Of a stretch of 64,000 nucleotides of DNA, positions 45,569 to 57,891 are shown one piece after another. The position numbers and the translations under genes were made by a program. The notes under the pieces are model-generated. The model searched no databases. It was not told where the DNA came from and saw only the letters and a list, made by a program, of their open reading frames with translations. The stretch's first letter is position 1, and the number at the start of each line of letters is the position of its first letter. Origin of the DNA: Phoronis australis (Eukaryota; Phoronida; Phoronidae); contig NMRA01000263.1 of assembly GCA_002633005.1 (NCBI GenBank), positions 424,143 to 488,142 of the forward strand, given 5' to 3'.

Positions 45569-48500
45569 ATATTGCGCCTGATCATATACTACTTAGTCAT
45601 ATGACCTAAATGCGCACATAGCGAACACAGATAAGCCTCTTAGGGCGCTTTTTGGTTACACATGAAGGCTAATCTGCGCATAGCTGGCAGTAAGGCCAGA
45701 AAGGCACTCGCATTCCAATCAGATGTAGCGCAGCACGTGCGGGTGGCTACGTGTGCGCATGCACGTGTTTGAACTGCAGTCGCTCACTGTCTTTGGATTA
45801 TAGATACTCGTTGCTTGGATGGAGTTCACGAAAACAAACCTTCGGAAACGACGTGGCAAATAATGCACACTAAAACTGCGAGTAACTCAAGGTATTCTTT
45901 CATTATGACGCACATGTGAAGGTTCAGTAAGCATGGACACTTAAATAATTTTTGTTTCAAAAGGCCTCATGTGATCATAGGCATAGCAGAACCAGTTCAA
46001 AATGACGTTACTCACTGTCTTTATTTGATTCGAAATGATGCGGTGTGCTATGGGCCAATGGCTTATGCATAAACAAGATTAATCTGTCTGTGATCTACTC
46101 TCGCCTAATTCATTTTCCAATTAAATATTTGAGGATTGCCCTCCTCCTTTGCTCGATTGGAACGTAGTTAACACACCATCCGAAGTAGCCCACTGGCATT
46201 GGTAAGACAGTCGAAGTCGGCCATTTTGTTTTTGTATCGGTGATCTTGCCGTGCTGAACATCCAAGTTTAAAAATCTGAAACGCGCGTGTCAAATAAAAC
46301 TCACATTAAATAGATCCAGAAACACTCAGTATCTTAATTCCAAATGTTTGCACCGACTTCAACTGCATTTTCAAACTCTACGGGACGTTTATTTTCAACC
46401 TTGAGTTCAAAACTCACGCCATGCAAAACAGACGCACCGGCAAGTGACTAATTTTGCCGTCTTTGCACACATGGGATAGACTCGTGTGTGGGGGTTCTTT
46501 TTATATGAAAATAAGGTCACAGTTTTTTATCTTGAATTAAGAATTTATGTTTTTGCCATTTTTGAAAATTTTAAAATTAAAATTATATTGGAAATTTCTA
46601 CATAAAAAATCGAAATCAAAATTCACCGTCCGGTTTTATGATCCCCCAACCCCCTCTAAATAATGCGCTAATCATATAAAGTAATAAGAGAATTGTGTGC
46701 GCAAAAAAAAAATACAAATTTTGACTCTTTTGAAATCTTTGGATTTTCCACTGCATGACTTCACTTCTCAGTGCGTGGTTTGTGAACAAAGTAGAATTAA
46801 AGCGAGTGTCTTTGTATCACTTCACAGCTATTTTAACCCAGTTGTGAGTAGCGAAGGCTCGTTTCATTTCAAGTAGAGTAAAAAAAGGAGTTTTCGGGAA
46901 TTTTAACACGTTACTGAATTCTTTTAAATGTCTAACTCTATGATTTTTAAGCTTGTTTCAAAGTCTTCAACTGAGAAATCAATTTTCTATTTCAGTACAG
47001 ATCACTGGAATGTCTTATTCAGTGGTACATCTTCCCCTGTAGGCCTACTGTAGAAATGAAGCGCCGTTATAATGAATTACTGCATCAAGCTGAGTTTTCT
47101 CAATTTCTGTTCAGTTGTAAGCTGACTTGGTTCATAACTATAAGATTGGAGAAATAAACGTGAAACATGTTCTGTACTGATGAGAAAAAAAGCATCCATG
47201 ATGATAACACATGTCAAGTAAAAGAGGCCTTCACTTTATCTGATTCTCAGTCAAAAAACAGTAACATTAATTCTGTTCTGGCTAACTAATTAACTATGTT
47301 CCGCCTCCAGTGGCTGGTACCATAGAGTTCTATGCTCGTTCATGTAGGTCACTAGTATTATCAGTCATACATATATTGTCTCAAACTTTCCATACCATAA
47401 CACAAATTTACCTTCATCTGCAAGCAGACCATCCAAGGCACCAGCAAGAAAAGATACTTGACGAAATACCATGACACTTATGAATTTTTTTCATATAATT
47501 AAACTCTGGCTTCCTTTCAAGTCCATTTGTTTGCATAGCTCAATTCCCTTTTGCCAAGGACATGTTGAGACTATGTGTCAACCATAAATAAAATACAAAA
47601 TACCGCAGTTTTCATTTTTTTATTTAAGCAATGCGTATGAAGGAATGGAGTTTTAATTGAACCACTTGTATAATTGTAATTTGAGTGGAGGTGACAATAA
47701 CTATGACAGAATTGCATGAACACTTGAAACGGAAGTCTTCTGAACTTGGTTTTCAACTGTTCAATATTTTGTTTTAATTCATGTACTAATCTATTGAAAT
47801 AATGGTAAACCCAAGACATCAATAAATGTTGCCTGAAGGTGCTAGTGAACATATTATATCGGTGTTCATTATGGCATGCTAATTCTACCATGCTTTGGTC
47901 ACTGAATTATTGAAATGAAAGAACATATCATAAGACGATTATGATTAAATCGTTTAGGTAATCCACACTTCAAGTTGAAATCAAGTGCTTTCAGTCGGAA
48001 CTCTATGTTTGGTTTCTACAATGAAAGACTTTCAAGGATGTTGGGGGTTACATCTACTGTACATAAGTCAAAACCGAAATAATCTCAGTACAGTAAACAT
48101 GTGGGCCAATATGGTCGAACTTTTTACGATAATAAGTAACTTAAAGTGCACATAACTTTGGAATATTTAAGCATTACAAACAAAACCAACAACACACAAA
48201 TTTAAATGTCATGAAAGTGGACGTGCTCAACTATTACCATGGCTAGCGAATAGTGTTTCCTTAAAGTAGAATTAGACAAGCATGATTAAAAAGATATGAA
48301 TTTGCGAAGAACAGGGATCGGAGGTTTGAAGCTTCACAATCCAACATGGCCTATTTCTCTAATTAAGATTCTTCATATTTTGTAGCCTTGATAACCTGAA
48401 GTAAGAAAGCAGCAAGTTACAAAACATGAATTAAAAGCATATTTTAGACATAAAATTTAGAAAAATATTGTGACACATAGTCAAACCTTAAAGAGCAGTT

Positions 48501-51266
48501 GACAGTAAAATAATCAGAATTTTTCATGTATTTTGGCACAAAATGTAAAAATTGTGCAACGTTGTTTTTCTGTAGCAGTGTTCAAATCTCCACCGATTAC
48601 AAAGTAGCTGGTTGGACATGCCTTTCAGTTCAGCAAAAGTTGCCATACTGTAGGCACCACCGGAAATGAGACATAAGTCCAACCAGAATTTTGAGCACTT
48701 TTATCACTCATTTGTTTGGCTGAAATCTGTTGAAAATTGTTGAATCGCGCAGAATAGTAGTTTAAGACATGTCTCACTAAATTTCACCTTCAATTATTGG
48801 TGAAAATGATTTATACAGTTTTGAACTCGTAAGATTTCGTCACAAAAATTGCAATAAGTTTGCACTGCGTGACTTGATTTTTTATAATTTTTCGATTTTT
48901 ATTGAGTGCGATGCATTATCTTTCCGATGACATTGAAGTAATTTTTCAAAACGAAAAGAAACATTTTGTTCGACCGCCCTACCCATGGGGACTTTTCGGA
49001 AACGTATGTTCATGGTTTTCCGTCAAAAAACCACGTCAAAGGATCTTCCGGAACATAGGCGTAGGGAGCTTGCTTAAGTGGGGGCAGTCGACTATAGTTT
49101 CGCCTCCCTCACCACACACTTTAGCTCCCTCCATTCGCAGTCGACACCCGTTTTACCTCCACCTGCACCCCACCCTCCGTTTAGTCTGCCCCGACAATAG
49201 TTTACATATACACCTCCCCCCTTTAGTGGGTTTAAATCGGGGCCGTAAGAAGTAAACATTATTGAAGAGAGGGGCAGAGACTAATTTGACTGCAAATTGT
49301 AAGCCTTCACCTGATCATGACCATAGGTGTGCTGACTTTACTGCTTGGGGATCAAACCCCGTGAAGGCAGCTATCAAAAACTTGGATACCCATGCTTCAA
49401 CAAAATTTCGCGAGATTTAGTTTGTTGTGACGTGATTGTCGCACTAGTTATCTAAAAATATAGATGTCTGTGGTCGTCGCACTCGACCCATATTGTGTAA
49501 TGTTGCTACGTACAATCAACTCCCTCCCGTTTTCATATGCTCTCCTAATAACAATCTTCAAAAGAAATACTATTCTTTGAGACAAAGTACCGATATTTTC
49601 AGTTATCATTATTGAACCATTGCATTCGCGTAATTCAAAATTCCGGTCAATGTTTTGTTGTTTTACTTACACAGTCTCTCGTTTTTTGGTTATTTAGGCC
49701 GCATGTCTTGATGCGCTGTGTTTCGCATGAAGATATTCTGTGGTGTTTCTACTCCCCCTCGTGAGCAGGTGACATCAACGAATTTATAGAAAGGCAAAGA
49801 GGCAATTGCCTCGGGCTGTATTTCCTAAAGAAGACCCTGTCTGAGAGGGGGGCCTCAATATGGAAAGCATTCTGACAAATACTCTATAATTATGAAAGGA
49901 CACATCATTTGAAAATAGAAGAGAATGACTGTTGACCATATTATCGGCCCCTTTCCTTAATAATAAAAGTTATATAGAGAGGGAACTGGTGGCATCATTG
50001 GGACACCTCCGTGAGTGATCTATTAAGAATAAGGATATCAATACGAACAACAGGAAAACGGTAACCATGGATGCCAACAGTGGACCCCTCCAAGCTGAGA
50101 GCTGAGATTTATATCAAGTGATATTTTACAATTTCAAAAAACGGCAAAAGAGCAAGGAATGATTCCATTATACCTATGGAGAAATACAATTTTGCATGCC
50201 CTGAAAATTTGCTCAAAATTGATTTGCTCTCGAAAATTTTTGCACAACAAGTTTTCTTCTAGGACTTCTTCGAAGTATTGTACGTATCGAATAAGAAAAC
50301 GTTTTCAAATTAGGGTACAATCCATACTGCAGATCTTTAAAACTGGGCCGGACCACTAACAAAAATGTCACCAACAGAGCTTCCAAGGATAAGTCCTGCA
50401 CTGGTAGGTGACACATTTCTATCTTTTGCATGTTTCGCTGTGTCTCTCTTTTCTCGACTGTCCCTGCTCTTGTTCAAACCTTAGACGCTTCAATCATCCA
50501 TTGCCAAAAATGTCACATTGTCTTTAACCAAGTGTGCACGTAACTGTCTTCACTGACCAAGGGGTAGATTTATGATTTTAGCGTGGGCGTAGGTTTACTC
50601 AACTAGAGGCGCCGTTTTGTTGAGCTAGCAGCATTTTTGCCACTGCCTCGTGGGGAAGTGGGGGTTCAAAAAATCTTGAACCCCCCCCAATCCGCCCTGG
50701 GTGCGTAGCATTCGACTTATATGCACTCTTGCGCGGGTGCCGCCAGTCAGGGGCATATCCTCCATATTTCCACAAATATGCACATGCATATAGCACTTTA
50801 ATTTCCTCTTCCCTGACAACCACAATTTCTTTCCCCCCTCGGCCCCCTGTTCACAACGATTTTCCAAACTCCATGTGTCAGTTCAATCCCACTCCCGTCG
50901 CTACAATTTGGGAGATACCCTCCGTCTCTTTAAATTTTGAGCCTCCCGATCGCCACCATCATTGCACAATTTCAAGTTTTACAAAGCCGTGGCCCTGTGG
51001 TTGCAACCCCACCCCCCCCCCCGTTTGTGCCGGCGCTGCCCGGACTACCTTAGTTACTTCGGCGGCACTGACCATTGCAGCAACTGAGTTGAAAATGGCC
51101 GACGGAGGAGGGGGAGGAGGGTTACTGTAACTGCATAGCTGCTAACAGAAAAGCTGTATTTCAGCCTTAGTAATTAGTGTATAAATTATGGCTCTTGCAT
51201 AGAGAAAAGTGTACTATAACTGGAGTGTGTTTTGTTCAACACGACATTCTGCTTACACTAACCACT
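45569..51266. other. Long gene-free region
   Basis: No exon with both coding character and splice sites is recognised. Several G-rich/C-rich palindromic repeats of the CTGGGTGCG type occur (for example about 50660-50705), as well as AT-rich filler. A short ORF, MADGGGGGGLL, starts at 51094 in a good Kozak-like context (AAAATGG) and is followed by a possible donor CT|GTAACT, but with no partner exon it is not called. Confidence 0.35.
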
Positions 51267-51357
51267 GGCATTGAACACGGTTGCTTTAAGACAGTTCATT
51301 AAGGCTGGTTACTAACCAGCCTTAATGGACTGTCTTAAAGCAACCGTGTTCAGTGCC
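51267..51357 (+). repeat. Near-perfect 91-bp palindrome (45-bp arms, 1-nt loop)
   Basis: The left arm 51267-51311 and right arm 51313-51357 are reverse complements except at two positions, separated by a single C at 51312. Both differences put T in the left arm opposite G in the right arm, so a + strand transcript would still form 45 continuous pairs, two of them G-U. No open frame or transposon terminus accompanies it. Confidence 0.95.
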
Positions 51358-51594
51358 GAAATACGCTAATGTTTAAGTACTGTATATTTTCAAATAATTT
51401 TTGATTACGGTTAAATCCTCCAAGAAAAAATCAGGATGTGTTTATTAAGTAATAATGAGTCGCTAAACTGATGATCAGAATTTTTGGGTTGTGTACCTAA
51501 GCTGCATTTCGTCCTGTTTATTTGGTCAAAAAACGTAACTCGAATTAGGTCCCTTATTCTCATGAAATCGCTTTCTTGGTATTACTTAAAGTGT

Positions 51595-51879
51595 CAAGAT
51601 TCTGTTTCCACGGTTAGCAACTCAAGTGCAGGCAGGGTATACACTCCACATTCGAATAAGCAATTTTACGGTTGGTCAGCACAACTCGTCTATGGAAACT
51701 TTCTCCCGGAACCCTTTAACCCAACTAAACAAAATGATTATCTGACATCATCAAGAAAACAGTACACTCGACAGAATATCCACGCTCCGCTGAAGAAGCT
51801 ACCTTTTGATTATAGACCACTTAGCGACATAACATTAGTCTTTACTTGTTCTATTACTCAGACGAGAAGAGGTTTTTAA
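51595..51879 (+). CDS. Possible exon of an unrecognised protein
   Basis: The end of a 131-codon open frame (51484-51879) has protein-like composition from about 51590 on: SSAGRVYTPHSNKQFYGWSA, then a stretch rich in Asn, Pro, Tyr and Lys (GNFLPEPFNPTKQNDYLTSS), then NIHAPLKKLPFDYRPLSD, ending TQTRRGF and a stop. Short Pro/Tyr/Asn-rich motifs of this sort occur in small axonemal microtubule-inner proteins, but I cannot name a family. Acceptor-like CCACGGTTAG and CAAGTGCAG precede the good part. It may be the last exon of a small gene, or chance. Confidence 0.3.
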   Translation, partial: QDSVSTVSNSSAGRVYTPHSNKQFYGWSAQLVYGNFLPEPFNPTKQNDYLTSSRKQYTRQNIHAPLKKLPFDYRPLSDITLVFTCSITQTRRGF

Positions 51880-54800
51880 AACAAGTTTTTCTATGTACCT
51901 TTGAAACGATTTTCAGTGTAAATGTATGTCTTTAAATTCTAGCGAACCCTTCTATACTTGAATCCAGTCTCTCGTGGAAAAAAATATTTACAGTAGACCA
52001 ATTTCCATTATAATATTGGTCTCAAAATTTCCCTGGTCGAAAGAGATGTGATTTCTGGGCTTGGAAAGACCTGATAGACTGTTATTACTCGAGGCTATGC
52101 TCGGCGAATAAAATGACGTCGTGACAACTTGCTGTGCCTAATGTCGAGCAATAACGAGCTGTCAGTTCCTTCTAAGACAAGAACTAACATCTAGTTTGAC
52201 TAACTTTGAAGAAAATGTGAGACTAATCGAAATTGGCCTACTGCTTTTCGGTGCCGGGTTTGATTTGTATTTTGGTGAAGGTTTCAAATCCAATGTTTTC
52301 AGTAGAGTTTTGTAGTAAAACTGTGTCTTATTCAAGTTGTAACCCGCCAAGTGTGCCCTGGGAATCGGGCCGTAAAAAAAACGTCTTAACGGAGCGACGC
52401 GTTTCGACTGACGTTATATACGGAAGAGTCCGCAGGGTTCAATCTGAAATCATGATGATGAAACTTAGTTTTGAGGGGAAACGAGATTCAAGAAAAAGAT
52501 GTTGTCACACTCGTCTCCTCTGGCCCACTACCTGAGCATGTTCATTGTCATGAACACCAGTCACCATGGACATAGTTGCTAAGGGCAGCCCATCCATCAA
52601 ATAAATGCCCACGAACAAAAGTTGACGGTAACAACATGCAAACTAGCGTTCTGGTAATGTTTAGAGTATAGACATCTAGATATCTACGATTGAGAATGTC
52701 ACTTCACGTCCTGACGGAAAACTAACCGTGACCGTCGAGAAACCACATGCGATTGTTGCTACGAGGGTCCTGTCAGTGTTACCGCTTTTCATCGCATTGC
52801 GGGGTGTGCGTTGATTTGTGAATCGTGAGTGTTTATTTCACCGCCACGAGGGACGTGGGGGCTGTGTTTGTAGCAGAAGGGTGATGAATGGTTCTCGGGG
52901 TGTGTTTGTAAGGGGCCCAGGGTGATGTCTCCTCGACCTATACTCGCTTCCGCAGAAAAAGTTCTACCGATTCCCGCCGAGGTCCCATTCGTCACCGTCT
53001 CAATGCTTCAAGCTTCTCTCTCTTCTCAGTAGCAACTCAGAAACACGGTCAATTCTCTTACACATACAGACGTCACGATAGTTTTTTTTTTATAAATCAG
53101 CAGATTTTGCCTTTATGCTCCAAACTCCGACCAGTGCCGCTTTGAAACCCAGTGTTAAATTTCTGCTTTATTACCCGTCAACTTGTCAATAACGATCTAT
53201 TTAAAAAGTAGCACACCAGGAATAATTCAAATTTTCCACTCGGTGTTGGCATTGAGGCGAGGTTATTTTCTTTCTCAATAAATATGACCCATGGTATTTT
53301 TTATCGTCAAAAACAGGCTTAAAATTTATCGCTACACCGCAGCCGTTAACTCGATCCCTCCCCGGAGAATACGTTTTGCTGCGCGCTTTTGAAAGCAGAT
53401 TTTCCTATAGTAAACGAAAAATGCACCTTAATACTTAATATGCCAAGACTGCCGACAGTTCCCGGTAACTAGCATGATTTTTATCGTCACTGTGGGAGGG
53501 ATTTCGTGGTTTGTCCCTGGGCTCGTCGACGCCTCAGTTCTGTCTTTACCGGGTGTTACGGTACCCATTTAACCTGAATCTATATTCCGGGGAGATGTTC
53601 CTGGACACTGTTAACTGTTTACATTCTCATTCCATAATTTAACACAACTGCAATCCCGTTGGCGAAATTTTACAGTGCTTATCTTTCAGAGGTTAGACAA
53701 GAGGGGAGAAAAAACAATGACCCCGGAAGCAAAACAACGGGCACTTGAACTGTTCTATTTTTCATAACATTTAAGCAACCGAGCGAAGCGCGATTCATTC
53801 AAACCGACTGTGTTGTCGTTGGCTGCTTTTGCGCGCCAATTTAAGTCAATACATATGTGCATCAGCTTGCGGCCGATCATTGAGAGATCGTTAACAGAAA
53901 TTATAAACTGAAGTGGGAGATCTCTATGAAATGGTGCGGAGTTGCGGTTAGTAAAGTCACAAGTTATGCCTATTCACGACATGAACCAGAGGTAAGCATA
54001 ATATAAGAGAAACCGCAACGTATTTAGCTGGGCTATTATTCAACTAGATGAATGTGGAAATCCCCTTGGTAGTTCAGTTTGAAATCAAAACACTGGGAAC
54101 GCGTACAATGGTCGGTAACATTGTCTATTCAGTATTCACCTCGCCGAATTAATAAAACTCGTTTGTATGGGGAATTCCGATTCAGAATTACTGTTGGAAC
54201 TGTATGTTTTGAATTGGCTTTAAATATTCGCTTGTGACCGTCCAGGAGCTGCTGTGTCTCAAGTCCAGTCGGCAAATCATCTGGGCTGCGCGAAGCCCGC
54301 ATGTTTTGAATATGATGTACTATTTGCATACATTGTATTCGTATGTCCGCTGAAACCACATTCATGACCGTTCACCAAAGCGTTGAATACGTATGTTTCT
54401 GACGTCCAGCTGATCTAGCAAGGCAAACTTAGGTTAGTACGAATTAGGGGATATAGTTGGCCTACACATATATTTCTTCAAGACTAAAACTGGATGTATC
54501 AGTGGTGGATACTTACTCTTACCACGGGCATGCACCATTAACAGAATTCTTGCCGTGGCAAGAGTTTTTGCTACATGTGTGGTGAGAATTGATTTCCAAC
54601 CCCTGTCCGTGATCTGTTTTAAATGGAATGCCTGAGCCCAGTGATTACATAACAACGTCAGGCAGCAATTAACTAAGTGCTCCTGCTCACTTGACCTTTT
54701 TTCACCAGTCCAGCAAAATATGTTTAGGTCTTGAAAATTTTGAAAACACTTCAGAGGCTGGGTAATTTTCCTGGTTTTTCCCCGTTGTCACCTTTTTAAA

Positions 54801-55517
54801 GACTGAGTTGCAGTTTAAATCAGTTGTGATTTCACATTTTTTCTTTGAATATTTTGCTTGCATCCTTGCCCGATTGGTCTATTGAACTGTACACATGAGC
54901 TAATGTATATGTGTTGAACCTTAGTCCTGTTAACATCGGAGCAGCGTTCTGTGAGAATTTCTTATCAGACAAGCTGCATGTGCTTTCTATGAATCGGGCC
55001 TGGTCCATTGTGTAATCGGGTAAAATTGAAATTTTAAAATGGTGTTGTAGGCAGTGTTGGATGAAAACTGTAATTGTTGGATTTTTAGATTTCTTTTTAA
55101 AACTTACACTTTATAAAGAATCAAATTTCCTTAAAGAAAGATTTTCATTTGTGAAAAAAAGTCATCGCGGAAGTATGAGAAACTTAACTGGCTTGCAAAT
55201 TGGTAATTTCCATCCAGTGACTGATAGCACTACCTATTAAGGTTTTCTTCGCTGCAGGAAAACATGCCCAAGAGACTTTGTGCATGTTCTTTACAAACAA
55301 GGAGTACCAGGAATCTTGTACCCAATGTGCTGATGATTCGGTTTAATTGGCCATTGTTGTTTATGTTGCTGGTACTATATAACAGAGGAGTTTTGGTTGA
55401 ATTCACTATATTTCTAGCCCAATAAGACTTGATCGTTTTAGAGTCGAAGAAGCTTTTGACTGAATCTGGTGTTTCTTGATTTTGAGCATGAAGGAATTTC
55501 TCTTTTTACCAGAAAAA
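51880..55517. other. No supported coding exon; probable promoter and 5' UTR of the PH-domain gene
   Basis: Several CpG-containing, T/G-rich stretches occur near 52350-53000 and 53500-54000. The upstream non-coding exon of the gene beginning at 55518 should lie here, since that exon appears to start with a 3' splice site. Its position cannot be fixed. Confidence 0.3.
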
Positions 55518-55673
55518 ATGACGAGTGAAGAACTCAACGCGAAAGGTTGCGAAGGTTATTTATGGCGCCAAAGTTCCATCTTAAAACGATGGAAGAAGGG
55601 ACGATACAGACTGAAGCATGATGGGACACATTATACGATGGAATGTATCGAGGATGATGACTTCTCCGTGAAA
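55518..55673 (+). CDS. First coding exon of a PH-domain protein, evectin (PLEKHB)-like
   Basis: 52 codons from ATG 55518 to the donor AAA|GTAAGC at 55674. The sequence contains GYLWRQSSILKRWKKGRYRL (residues 13-32), the beta1-beta2 strands and loop of a pleckstrin-homology domain. RQSSILKRWKK is very close to evectins (PLEKHB1/2), membrane-trafficking proteins that bind phosphoinositides or phosphatidylserine at endosomes and Golgi. The ATG is preceded by TTTCTCTTTTTACCAG, a good splice acceptor, so an untranslated upstream exon is likely and the in-frame ATG at 55488 would be intronic. The rest of the PH domain must come from exons far downstream; one candidate is at 61679. The Trp/Phe normally following KR.W is Arg-Tyr here. 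Confidence 0.6.
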
Positions 55674-57576
55674 GTAAGCCTTGTTTTTGAATGTTCTTGA
55701 AAGTAATATTACAATTTGAATTTCTCATTTGAGAGATGAAGGTCTTAAATAATAGTTATTCAGGAATTTATTTAGCTTTTAGTTTACTGAAAGTGTCTAT
55801 TAGCCTACTGTTCGTTCAAGAAGTGAACTTTTGATTATGGTCACCTGCTACTATAAAGTTGGTTTCAACTTATTGTTTACTTGAATGAGAGGCTGGGTTT
55901 GCAAAGAAGTGCGAGTTTGCTGCTATTCGTTGAAATCATCCATGCTGCCTAAAATGACATGCCTGTGACTAGCCTACCTGTAGAGTCAGGTCTCTAGCAA
56001 TATATCACACTGTAAGTTCTTCAGAAGCAGTGAAATCACCTTAAATTTGGCAAAAGAACAATTTAAGACCAATTTAACACCAGTAAGTCGTCTAAATAAA
56101 TCAAAACTTGTTTTTGTGATGGAAGGCAGGTTTATAGCTGCTGTAACATGAAAAGCTATCGAAATAAAATCATGTCAATTCATATAGACACATGTACTGA
56201 GACAAGCAGCTGCATTTAGCGCCTGCAGGCTTTTTGACTTTTCTTCCTCGTTAGAATATTAGGTATCCTACAATGTTTCACGTCTCGTTAATTAGTCAAC
56301 TTGGGAATCGTAATGAAACGATATGACAAAATACCACCTGACATTGCTGCTGAAACTTTTTTTTTTTTCAAAGAATAAAGTCTAAATTGTTGCTGTGACC
56401 AAAAAACAAATGAGAAACAAAAAACACGACTCAACACCATCAAAGCAATAATTGCTCTAATTCCCCAAGCCACAATGGAAATTTTTGATGACAATGGAAG
56501 ATACGTAAGGCATCAAATAACAGCTGGTCAATTAAGACCGTTTTCAAAGTTCAGCAGGGAGGTGCTTTCCTGGCCAGTGATGACTTTCCTAACTGATCTC
56601 TCTACAGAACTTCATCAGAAGCCTTACTGGAAGAAGTGAAGACCAGTCAAATATTGTTTGTCTAACATTTTAGCCTGCCATGTTTCCCCTGTTGCTTATT
56701 ACTGCTTCAAGAGCTCTCAGTGCTTTTGGCCAATGAATGAACTGAACAAAAGCTTACTGAACTGAAGTGATCACTGGCCACTTACCAAGACTTTTTACAT
56801 CTGAGGACCATAGACATAACTACGGATGCTCATGAGAGCGAAATCTGAAAAGTGGGGTTGATTTGTCTGTCTGTAATTATCATAATCTGCCATGATCAAA
56901 ATCACTTATCACCCACACATTCATTAGAAAACAAAGAGCGTAATTCTCAGTTGATGTTTGTATCTGTAACATGATGAACATGGCATTTAAAAAGTAATAA
57001 ATATTTTCTGTTACTTTCTTATTTATTTTGGTTAAATAAACAACAAATATGTTGCCTTGCGCAACTGCGGAAGAATATCAAAACAAGACTGACGTATTTG
57101 AATAGTGAGGTCATGCTGAACACGGCACTATAAGAAAAATACCAATTTTGGGTCAGGGATTTTTTTCGTTAAAAGACAGTTCTTAACTTTTTACACAATT
57201 AACGAGTCTGACAATATTTTCCAATGAAGTGGTTGTTTTGTTGTGCACATAATCGCAAACTAGATCTTATATATATGTATATTGCAATTTGCCAGGCATG
57301 GTGGTTTTGGCTGAATTGTTTACTAAGGTCACATGTCAATATTCCTGTTTAGACCTCTAGTCACCTTACGATCAACACCGGGGCCTCTTTGGCGAAGGTA
57401 TTAGTAAGTCGGGTGTTTTTTGTGTCATGCTCCGCTGCATGTAAATCTACCCTATGCAGATATTTTTTTACATGTTTATATGAGATTGGAGATTGACAGA
57501 AAAATCTATCAACAGACGTAATGAGGATCATTTAAAGCTGCATTTCATGCCAGTTTAGTTATAAGTGCTTTGGGGT

Positions 57577-57891
57577 TTAGAATATTACCAGGGTTATCTT
57601 ATCTTGATTTATTACCAAATAAGGTGGCAAATGGAGTCCCCAGCATTGCATAGAAGTGCACCGTTTATGCATTCCGAATTTTAGGGTTGGGCCAAACCCA
57701 ATGAACTCTGAAATGCTTCTTGGATCACTGTCCACTGATGGTTTCAGTGTTGGTAACGGAAATATAATCCTATCAAGGTATGGTATGAGATGAACAAGAT
57801 TAAGAAACCTAATTCGATTTTCGTTTTGTAACCAACTAAACAGGGCATGTGCAACTTTAAGATAGTTTACCCAAGAAGGAATGGACATCAT
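57577..57891 (-). repeat. Dispersed repeat, copy at 57.7 kb
   Basis: Counterpart of 44806-44975 (see the shared blocks there). It is open for 104 codons on the minus strand, which may be what is left of a mobile-element ORF; I do not recognise a domain. Confidence 0.5.

Noticed and set aside
50729-51130. 133-codon ORF ending in a poly-Gly stretch
   Set aside because: Low-complexity Pro/Cys/Ser composition crossing G-rich repeats; only the last 11 codons have a good start context and no partner exon is evident.
52621-52632. RFX X-box (GTTGACGGTAAC) as a ciliary promoter element
   Set aside because: One half-site is perfect and the other has a mismatch, but there is no gene start close by to support it and such matches occur by chance.
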